A program made the translations under genes and the position numbers. Under the pieces are notes generated by a model, which was given only the letters and a program-made list of their open reading frames with translations, did no database searches and had not been told where the DNA came from. A DNA stretch of 13,591 bases from DATLMR01 sp035634255 (lineage in GTDB: Bacteria > Acidobacteriota > Blastocatellia > UBA7656), in NCBI GenBank assembly GCA_035634255.1, contig DASQDI010000156.1, positions 1-13,591 of the forward strand, given 5' to 3'. How positions within the stretch are numbered: the first letter of the stretch is position 1; the number at the start of each line of letters is the position of its first letter. Below, piece after piece: positions 7,900 to 13,591 of this stretch.

Positions 7900-10800
7900 T
7901 TACTCGGCCGAGTCCTGTTCGTGGTATTCCTGAAGGCTGCGGACCTCGACTTCCTCTTCGCGCAGGGCGTGGATCGCCGCGACGGTCGCCGTCGCCCCGG
8001 TCATCGTGGTCACGCAGGGGACGGAGTACTGGATCGCCGCGCGGCGTATGATCCGCTCGTCATAAAAGGACGTGCGCCCGAGCGGGCTGTTGATGATGAG
8101 TTGGACCTGCCTGCTCTTCACTAGGTCCGTGATGTTGGGCCGCCCCTCGTTCACTTTGTAGACGAAAGAGCATTCCAGCCCCGCGTTCCTGATCGTCCTC
8201 TGCGTGCCGCGCGTGCCGATGAGCTTGAAGCCCATCTCGTGCAGCTGCCGGGCGAGCTCGATCACGTCCCTCTTGTCGTGATCGTTGACGCTTACGAAGA
8301 CCCCGCCTTCTCTGGGAAGGCTCGTGCCCGCGCCGGCCTGCGCTTTTAGAAACGCCCCCCCGAAGTTCTCGGCGACGCCCATCACCTCCCCGGTCGAGCG
8401 CATCTCCGGCCCCAGGATCGGGTCGACTCCGGGGAACTTCACGAACGGGAAGACCGGGGTCTTGATGTAGAAGCGGTCGACGGCCAGCTCCTCCGGGAGG
8501 TTGAATGACGAGAGCTTCCTGCCCACCATCAGGCGCGCGGCGATCTTCGCTAGCGGGACGCCCGTGGCCTTGGAGACGAAGGGGACCGTCCGCGACGCGC
8601 GCGGGTTGACTTCGAGCACGTAGACCGTGTCGCCAGAGATCGCGAACTGGATGTTGACGAGCCCCACTACCCCGAGCGCCCTCGCCAGCTCGCGCGTGTA
8701 GCGCCGCATCAGGTCGAGGTGCTCGCCCTTTATCCCGTAGGGCGGGAGCACGCATGAAGAGTCGCCCGAATGTATCCCGGCCTCTTCGATGTGCTGCTGA
8801 ATCCCCGCGATGACGACCCGCTCTTTGTCCGCGAGCGCGTCCACGTCTATCTCCGACGCATCTTCGAGGAAAGAGTCCACGAGCACGGGGTGCTCGGGCG
8901 AGGCCTCGACCGCGTGCGTCATGTAATTGTCGAGGCTCGCCTCGTCGTAGACTATCTGCATCGCCCGCCCGCCCAGGACGTAGCTCGGGCGCACGAGCAC
9001 GGGGTAGCCGATGCGCGCGGCGATTTCGCGGGCCGCTTCGTTCGAGGTGGCGGTGCCGTTGGGGGGCTGCGGGATGCCGAGGTCCGAGAGCAGCTTGCCG
9101 AACCTCTCGCGGTCTTCGGCGAGGTCTATCGATTCGGGCGAAGTGCCTATGATCGGCACCCCCGCGTCGAGGAGCTTCATCGCGAGGTTGAGCGGGGTCT
9201 GCCCCCCGAACTGCACTATCACGCCCTCGGGCCGCTCGCGCTCGACTATCTCCATCACGTCCTCGAAGGTGATCGGCTCGAAGTAGAGCCTGTCCGACGT
9301 GTCGTAATCGGTGGAGACGGTCTCGGGGTTGCAGTTGACCATGATCGTCTCGTAGCCCTCGTCTTTGAGCGCGAACGCGGCGTGGCAGCAGCAGTAATCG
9401 AACTCGATCCCCTGCCCGATGCGGTTCGGGCCGGAGCCAAGGATCATCACCTTCCTGCGGCCCGTGGGGTTCGACTCGTCCTCGTCCTCGTAGGTCGAGT
9501 AGAGGTAGGGGGTGAAGGATTCGAACTCCGCCCCGCAGGTGTCCACGCGCTTGAAGACGGGCGAGACTTTCTTCTCTTTTCTCACGCGGCGGACTTCCCG
9601 CTCGGTCGTCCCCATAATCGCCGCGAGCCTCTGGTCGGATAAGCCCGCGCGCTTGGCCTTCCAGAGCGTCTCGCGCGAGATCGTGTCGACCCCCTCGCCC
9701 GCGAGCTCGCGCTCATGCCGGGTGTGTTCGCTCAGGTTGTCGAGGAACCAAGGGTCTATGTGGGTCAGCTCGTGCAGCTCTTCTATCGGCCAGCCGAGCG
9801 AGAGCGCGTGCAGGAGGAAGTAGATGCGCTCGGCCGAGGGCACGACGAGCCTGCGCCTCAGCTCCGCGTCTTCGATGTTTTCAGGCACGCGGTACCCCCC
9901 GCGCACTTCGAGCGAGCGCAGCCCCTTTTGGAGAGCCTCCCTGAAGGTCCGCCCGATGGCCATCACCTCCCCGACCGACTTCATCTGCGTGCCGAGCGTG
10001 GGGTCGGAGGCGGGGAATTTCTCGAACGCCCATTTCGGAATCTTGACGACGCAGTAGTCGATGGTCGGCTCGAAGCTCGCGGGCGTCTTCCTTGTTATGT
10101 CGTTCGGTATTTCGTCGAGGGTGTAGCCGACCGCGAGCTTCGCCGCGATCTTGGCTATCGGGAACCCGGTCGCTTTAGATGCGAGCGCCGACGACCGCGA
10201 CACGCGCGGGTTCATCTCGATGACGATGAGCTCGCCGTTCTCGGGGTTGAGGGCGAACTGGATGTTGGAGCCGCCGGTCTCGACCCCGACTTTCCTGATG
10301 ACCTGTATGGCGGCGTCGCGCATGACCTGGTACTCGCGGTCCGAGAGCGTCTGGATCGGGGCCACCGTGATCGAATCGCCCGTGTGAATCCCCATCGGGT
10401 CGAAGTTCTCTATCGAGCAGATGATGACCACGTTGTCCGCGAGGTCGCGCATCACCTCGAGCTCGTACTCCTTCCACCCGATGATCGACTGCTCGATCAT
10501 CGTCTCCTGGATCGGGGAGGCCGCGAGCGCGCGGGCGACGATCTCTTCGTACTCCTCGTCGTTGAAGGCGATGCCCCCGCCCGTGCCCCCGAGCGTAAAC
10601 GAGGGCCTTATGATGGCGGGGTAGCCGACCATCTTAACCAGCTCGCGCGCCTCGTCGAGGGTCTTCGCGAACCCGGAGCGCGGCATCGCGAGGCCGATCT
10701 CTTCCATCGCCTTCTTGAACAGGAGGCGGTCTTCGGCGACCTTGATGGCGTCGAGCTTGGCCCCGATCAGCTCGATGCCGAGCCGGTCGAGCGTGCCGTC

Positions 10801-11112
10801 CTCCGAGAGCGCGACCGCGATGTTCAGGGCCGTCTGCCCCCCGACCGTGGGCAGGACCGCGTCGGGCCTCTCGCGTTCCAGCACCGCGCGCACGAAGTCG
10901 GGCGTGAGCGGCTCCACGTAAGTGCGGTCAGCCAGCTCCGGGTCCGTCATGATGGTCGCGGGGTTCGAGTTGATGAGAACGATCTCGTAGCCCTCGCTGC
11001 GGAGGGCCTTGCACGCCTGCGTGCCGGAGTAGTCGAACTCGCAGGCCTGCCCGATCACAATCGGCCCGGACCCTATGATCAGTATCTTGCGGATGTCGGT
11101 TCGTTTTGGCAT
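7900..11112 (-). CDS. carB: Carbamoyl-phosphate synthase large subunit CarB
   Basis: A 1070-aa cytoplasmic subunit that makes carbamoyl phosphate from bicarbonate, ammonia (supplied by CarA from glutamine) and two ATP, for pyrimidine and arginine synthesis. The two homologous halves are clear. ATP-grasp half 1 begins RKILIIGSGPIVIGQACEFDYSG and carries NPATIMTDPELADRTYVEPL. Half 2 begins at about residue 556 with KVMILGSGPNRIGQGIEFDY. An oligomerisation region (about 400-550) lies between them. The C-terminal MGS-like allosteric domain (about 940-1070) has GVFVSVNDHDK, GTRGTQRTI and NEGRPNITDLVKS, where nucleotide effectors bind in the family. Length is normal. The start ATG 11112 lies 20 nt after the zinc-ribbon gene's stop with only a weak GAAAG upstream, in line with co-translation. 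carA is not adjacent in the window. Confidence 0.98.
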   Translation of the reverse strand: MPKRTDIRKILIIGSGPIVIGQACEFDYSGTQACKALRSEGYEIVLINSNPATIMTDPELADRTYVEPLTPDFVRAVLERERPDAVLPTVGGQTALNIAVALSEDGTLDRLGIELIGAKLDAIKVAEDRLLFKKAMEEIGLAMPRSGFAKTLDEARELVKMVGYPAIIRPSFTLGGTGGGIAFNDEEYEEIVARALAASPIQETMIEQSIIGWKEYELEVMRDLADNVVIICSIENFDPMGIHTGDSITVAPIQTLSDREYQVMRDAAIQVIRKVGVETGGSNIQFALNPENGELIVIEMNPRVSRSSALASKATGFPIAKIAAKLAVGYTLDEIPNDITRKTPASFEPTIDYCVVKIPKWAFEKFPASDPTLGTQMKSVGEVMAIGRTFREALQKGLRSLEVRGGYRVPENIEDAELRRRLVVPSAERIYFLLHALSLGWPIEELHELTHIDPWFLDNLSEHTRHERELAGEGVDTISRETLWKAKRAGLSDQRLAAIMGTTEREVRRVRKEKKVSPVFKRVDTCGAEFESFTPYLYSTYEDEDESNPTGRRKVMILGSGPNRIGQGIEFDYCCCHAAFALKDEGYETIMVNCNPETVSTDYDTSDRLYFEPITFEDVMEIVERERPEGVIVQFGGQTPLNLAMKLLDAGVPIIGTSPESIDLAEDRERFGKLLSDLGIPQPPNGTATSNEAAREIAARIGYPVLVRPSYVLGGRAMQIVYDEASLDNYMTHAVEASPEHPVLVDSFLEDASEIDVDALADKERVVIAGIQQHIEEAGIHSGDSSCVLPPYGIKGEHLDLMRRYTRELARALGVVGLVNIQFAISGDTVYVLEVNPRASRTVPFVSKATGVPLAKIAARLMVGRKLSSFNLPEELAVDRFYIKTPVFPFVKFPGVDPILGPEMRSTGEVMGVAENFGGAFLKAQAGAGTSLPREGGVFVSVNDHDKRDVIELARQLHEMGFKLIGTRGTQRTIRNAGLECSFVYKVNEGRPNITDLVKSRQVQLIINSPLGRTSFYDERIIRRAAIQYSVPCVTTMTGATATVAAIHALREEEVEVRSLQEYHEQDSAE

Positions 11113-11132
11113 TGGCTTTCAATGGGACACGT

Positions 11133-11717
11133 TCACCGGGTCTCTTCGGAGCGCGCCTCTAAAGAGAGTTGTCGCGCCCGCTCGTCGAGCTCTCGCGTGG
11201 TCTGCTCCGTGACCGTCGGCGGCATCGCGATGGGGTCGGTCGAGTACGCGCCCGGCCTCGACCCCGGCATGGAGATGGTCCGTTCGCTCTTCGGCGCTTC
11301 GATCTCCAGCCGCGCGACTTCCGCCCTGTCGGAGCGCCGCTTCTTCATCTCTCGGGGCGTGTAGCCGAGGGCCTGAATCTCCCCCGAAGAGTCGCTCCAC
11401 TTCTCCACCCCCCACGCGATTGCGATAGCGCCGTAGATTATCCCGGCTATCGACAGGGCGTTCAAAATCTTCGGCCCGCCCACGAACTGGAGCAGAAGCA
11501 GTATCAGAGTCGCGGCGATGATCGAGAGGACCCCGATGAGCATGCTGAGCCTGCCGCGATAATAGTCGGTGAGGAGTTTGGTGTTCCGCTCGTCGATCTC
11601 GGACGACTCCGAGAACTTTCCGCTCAAGGCGTCGGCGACGATGCCCAGGTTGGTGCCGCAGCGCGTGCAGTATTTGGTTTCGGCCTGGTTGTTCGACCCG
11701 CAGTTAGGACAGTACAT
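11133..11717 (-). CDS. Zinc-ribbon protein with two transmembrane helices
   Basis: A 194-aa protein of unknown function. ATG 11717 is chosen because GGAGGGC lies directly upstream and the zinc ribbon then starts at residue 1; a longer in-frame start (11810) would overlap the promoter. Residues 1-24 form a zinc ribbon: CPNCG (C3, C6) and CTRCG (C17, C20). Two hydrophobic helices follow at about 57-78 and 84-106, separated by a short GG turn, so both ends should lie on the same side, probably the cytoplasm. The tail from about 120 is charged and polar (KKRR, then ARLEIEAPKSER) and ends in a predicted helix rich in Glu/Arg. This resembles the generic zinc_ribbon_2 membrane proteins seen in many bacteria; no partner is known. 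It precedes carB by 20 nt and shares its promoter. No catalytic residues were recognised. Confidence 0.8.
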   Translation of the reverse strand: MYCPNCGSNNQAETKYCTRCGTNLGIVADALSGKFSESSEIDERNTKLLTDYYRGRLSMLIGVLSIIAATLILLLLQFVGGPKILNALSIAGIIYGAIAIAWGVEKWSDSSGEIQALGYTPREMKKRRSDRAEVARLEIEAPKSERTISMPGSRPGAYSTDPIAMPPTVTEQTTRELDERARQLSLEARSEETR

Positions 11718-11751
11718 AACGCCCTCCGCTTCTCCGGCTCTCGCGCTTGTT

Positions 11752-11764
11752 AAGTGAGTCACTT
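11752..11764 (-). promoter_or_regulatory. Palindrome AAGTGAGTCACTT in the carB operon leader
   Basis: AAGTGA (11752-11757) and TCACTT (11759-11764) are exact reverse complements around a single central G. It lies just downstream of the predicted transcription start (near 11775) of the zinc ribbon-carB-dtd operon, in the untranslated leader. Position and symmetry suit an operator for a dimeric regulator, but no family was identified. Confidence 0.35.
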
Positions 11765-11781
11765 TTGCCCGGCAAGCAGAG

Positions 11782-11810
11782 ATATTACAGGTAACAACGC
11801 GCCCTTTCAA
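11782..11810 (-). promoter_or_regulatory. Promoter of the zinc ribbon-carB-dtd operon
   Basis: Read on the minus strand: TTGAAA (11810-11805, 5 of 6 to consensus), a 17-bp spacer, and TAATAT (11787-11782, 4 of 6). The predicted start is near 11775, giving a leader of about 58 nt before the ATG at 11717. It lies in the 123-bp gap after the ABC permease stop. No attenuator or riboswitch-like structure was recognised in the short leader. Confidence 0.6.
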
Positions 11811-11840
11811 TCCGGCCCCGCGCCGCTGATGTCCGCCCCT

Positions 11841-12920
11841 CTACTCGTAACTCAAAGCCTTCACCGGGTCCTGATTCGCGGCCCGCAGCGCCGGGTACAG
11901 AGCGCCGATCACGCCCGAGGCGAGGCCGATGAGGAAGGAGTAGAAGACCCACAGGGGCTCAAGCTCGACGTTCATAGTCGTCAGGCGCATGATGATGAAC
12001 CTGCCCGCGACCGACAGGGCGAACCCCGCCGCCACCCCGAGCACGCTGATCAACGCCGCCTCCTTCAATATCTGAGACGCTATCCACCCCTTCGCCGCGC
12101 CGAGGCTCTTGAGCACCCCTATCTGCCGCGTGCGCTCGGTCACGGTCGTGTACATGGCCAGGAGGATCACCAGAGAGCTGACGATTACGGAGAGCGCGAC
12201 GACGACCTTCAGGAAGGTCTGAAGCGCCGGGGTGCCGCGGGCGTACAGGATGGGCAGGTCGCGCGTGAGGCGCACGTCGTTCCTCGGGAACACCTCTTTG
12301 ATTCGCGCGGCCACCTCTTCCGTCTTCGCCGGGTCGTCGAGCTTGACGAGGATCATGGAGCATAGGCCCTCCCTGTTCACGTACCCCTGAAGGGTCGGGA
12401 GGGGGATCTTGATGCGGCCCAGGGCTTCCGGCTCGTAGAAGCCGACGATGCGGAAGGAGCGGTCCAGGAGGCGGAATTCGTCGCCCACTTTCGAGTTCCG
12501 GCTGCGCTGAAATACCCGGTCAACTATGGCCTCGTCTCCGCTCTCGATGGGGCGGCCTTCGACGACCCGGAGCCCGGAGACGCGCGTGAACGGCCCGTAA
12601 TCTACCCCGTCAACCATGCGGCCTTCGAGCAGGAGGTTGCCCACGGGGACCGCCTCGACGACTCCGGGTATCGCGCGGAGCTGCTCCGCCTGAGTCACCG
12701 GGATCGAAAGCGTGGTGGACATCCCGAGGTTGAAACTGCCCTGCGGGTGGAACATGATTTCGGCGGTCACGGCGGAATTGCGCCGCCCCTGCTCGTGCAG
12801 GAAGCCGTTGGCTATCCCGACCGTCAGCAGCACGAGCACGACCCCCAGCGCGACCCCCGCGACGGTCGTCAGAGTGCGCGTCTTGCGATAAAAGAGGTTC
12901 GAAATAACTAAATTATCCAT
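11841..12920 (-). CDS. ABC transporter permease, FtsX/MacB type
   Basis: A 359-aa inner-membrane permease. TM1 (about 19-40) follows the N-terminal LVISNLFYRKTRTLTTVAG. A large extracytoplasmic MacB-type domain (about 41-235) comes next, then TM2 (about 236-260), TM3 (about 287-310) and TM4 (about 324-346). The conserved cytoplasmic segment TERTRQIGVLKSLGAAKGWI (261-280) after TM2, and the C-terminal YPALRAANQDPVKALSYE (342-359), are signatures of FtsX-like permeases of the MacB/LolCE superfamily. These couple ATP hydrolysis to mechanical work on lipoproteins, peptides or efflux partners rather than classic import. No ATPase (Walker A/LSGGQ) or periplasmic adaptor gene is in the window, so the substrate cannot be inferred. 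ATG 12920 has a weak AAGAAG upstream. It ends 123 bp before the next gene's ATG. Confidence 0.92.
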   Translation of the reverse strand: MDNLVISNLFYRKTRTLTTVAGVALGVVLVLLTVGIANGFLHEQGRRNSAVTAEIMFHPQGSFNLGMSTTLSIPVTQAEQLRAIPGVVEAVPVGNLLLEGRMVDGVDYGPFTRVSGLRVVEGRPIESGDEAIVDRVFQRSRNSKVGDEFRLLDRSFRIVGFYEPEALGRIKIPLPTLQGYVNREGLCSMILVKLDDPAKTEEVAARIKEVFPRNDVRLTRDLPILYARGTPALQTFLKVVVALSVIVSSLVILLAMYTTVTERTRQIGVLKSLGAAKGWIASQILKEAALISVLGVAAGFALSVAGRFIIMRLTTMNVELEPLWVFYSFLIGLASGVIGALYPALRAANQDPVKALSYE

Positions 12921-12974
12921 CTTCTTAAACTGATGCTCCTGTCGCGCCGGCCCGCGAACGCCTGAAATAATACT

Positions 12975-13015
12975 GGAATAATCAACGGGCCCGGCCCATT
13001 CAAATCATTAATGAT
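12975..13015 (-). promoter_or_regulatory. Possible permease promoter with abutting palindrome
   Basis: Read on the minus strand: TTGAAT (13003-12998), 17 bp, TATTCC (12980-12975). The -10 is poor (3 of 6). Directly upstream of the -35 is the perfect 12-bp palindrome ATCATTAATGAT (13004-13015), an AT-rich island in GC-rich DNA that would suit an activator or repressor site. Predicted leader is about 48 nt before the ATG at 12920. The evidence is suggestive only. Confidence 0.3.
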
Positions 13016-13061
13016 ACAGTAAGCCGAGCCCGGCAGGCCAACGGGCATCTTTAATCTCGAA

Positions 13062-13478
13062 TCACCCCGAGCGGTGCTGCCAGCAGCGGCCTCCCCCGCG
13101 CACCTTTCTTTTACACGGCCTGCCCGACAGGGTGCGGGCCCCGCACCTGGTTTCGCGCTCGGGGCTCGGGGGAGAGATCGATTGCGGGGGCTCTCGCTGC
13201 TCGCCCGCTGCGTCGGCGCGGTCTGTCCGGTCGAGCGGGGCCGGGCCGCTTTCGTGCGGGTCAATCGGAGAGCCGATAAAGTAAAAGGGCCTGCGCTCTG
13301 CCGTGTAACGCCCGATTGCGAAGCTCGCGAGCAGGCACGAGATCAGGGTAAGGGCCGCCAGAATGCGCGGGCGGCGGGAGCCCTCGGCGCAGTTGTCGCA
13401 GGCGTGAGTCGCGCGCAGGAAGCTTCTCTTCGCGGCCAAACGCTCGCCGCAGCCGGGGCAGAATTTCGCGCGGGTCAT
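13062..13478 (-). CDS. Single-pass membrane protein with two zinc-binding motifs
   Basis: A 138-aa protein of unknown function; ATG 13478 has GGAG about 9 nt upstream. The N-terminus is a zinc ribbon: CPGC (C7, C10) and CDNC (C27, C30). One transmembrane helix spans about 39-57 (LAALTLISCLLASFAIG), flanked by Arg on both sides. A Pro/Asp/Glu-rich linker (about 64-110) follows. The C-terminus RCGARTLSGRPCKRK..GRCWQH has the spacing C112-x9-C122-x9-C132-x2-H135, a short Cys/His motif found on small bacterial proteins and often described as a DUF5763-like zinc motif; I am unsure of the exact family. An overlapping frame at 12908-13264 lacks such features and was discarded. It is upstream of the ABC permease on the same strand, 141 bp apart. 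Confidence 0.65.
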   Translation of the reverse strand: MTRAKFCPGCGERLAAKRSFLRATHACDNCAEGSRRPRILAALTLISCLLASFAIGRYTAERRPFYFIGSPIDPHESGPAPLDRTDRADAAGEQREPPQSISPPSPERETRCGARTLSGRPCKRKVRGGGRCWQHRSG

Positions 13479-13547
13479 AGGCTGAATCTCCGGGGAGTCA
13501 GACTCGTCTTACCTGGGGACCGCGCCGCGAATAAGCAAAGGATAGCA

Positions 13548-13575
13548 CGGTCAGGGGTCAGCGGTCAGGGGTCAG
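13548..13575. repeat. Tandem 14-bp repeat (GGTCAGG type)
   Basis: CGGTCAGGGGTCAG is present twice, end to end, at 13548-13561 and 13562-13575. Each unit holds GGTCAGG and GGTCAG, so the core GGTCAG occurs four times. It lies upstream of the 138-aa gene, in the 113-bp gene-free right end (13479-13591), where no promoter or other feature was recognised. Such GGTCAGGG-like microrepeats turn up in intergenic DNA of several bacteria; the function is unknown. Confidence 0.7.
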
Positions 13576-13591
13576 GATTCCGGGCAGGAGA

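Noticed and set aside
9715..11364. A 549-codon open frame opposite carB
   Set aside because: It is an antisense shadow of carB with low-complexity Arg/Asp/Leu composition, and it crosses the start of carB and part of the zinc-ribbon gene.
12908..13264. A 118-codon frame overlapping the 138-aa zinc-motif gene
   Set aside because: It has low-complexity Arg/Ala/Pro sequence, no SD and no motifs, and it overlaps a better-supported gene in another frame.

Overview
The window is a GC-rich, densely packed bacterial chromosomal segment with mostly housekeeping content. The gene set, the high GC, and the mix of a PEGA lipoprotein, a NAL1-like serine protease, zinc-ribbon membrane proteins and an M15 peptidase would suit an Acidobacteriota-type organism (for example Blastocatellia). 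That placement is inference; no rRNA or marker alignment was possible. I see no rRNA, tRNA, CRISPR array, transposase or phage gene.

Layout. Positions 1-1184 (minus strand) hold the 5' part of a secreted NAL1-like trypsin-fold protease that runs off the left edge, a structured 326-bp gap, and a small PEGA-domain lipoprotein. From 1393 to 7356 (plus strand) come a DUF2071/YqjF-like protein, a VanY-type M15 peptidase with its own strong sigma70-like promoter, then tilS, an hpt-like gene and ftsH. A perfect 30-bp terminator palindrome at 7384-7413 separates ftsH from the converging minus-strand genes. These read, in transcription order: a 138-aa membrane protein with two zinc-binding motifs (13478-13062), an FtsX/MacB-type ABC permease (12920-11841), then a probable operon of a zinc-ribbon membrane protein, carB and dtd (11717-7438). 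The operon has a well-formed promoter at 11810-11782. The last 113 bases hold only a short tandem GGTCAGG-type repeat.

How the genes work together. tilS-hpt-ftsH is a widely conserved bacterial cluster linking tRNA-Ile lysidine synthesis, purine salvage and membrane protein quality control. In Bacillus the TilS/HprT pair is reported to influence ftsH transcription. Here the Hpt-like protein keeps the family's length and C-terminal motifs, but in my by-eye alignment it has lost several catalytic and metal/PRPP residues (LKG to LDD, SSY to TRQ, VED..D to VEG..A, and the C-terminal Asp to Gly). ftsH has its own promoter just downstream, with a hairpin at the predicted transcript start. A non-catalytic, possibly regulatory Hpt paralogue next to ftsH is the most interesting hypothesis in the window. 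The zinc ribbon-carB-dtd operon couples carbamoyl phosphate synthesis and D-aminoacyl-tRNA clearance to an uncharacterised membrane zinc-ribbon protein; carA is not in the window.
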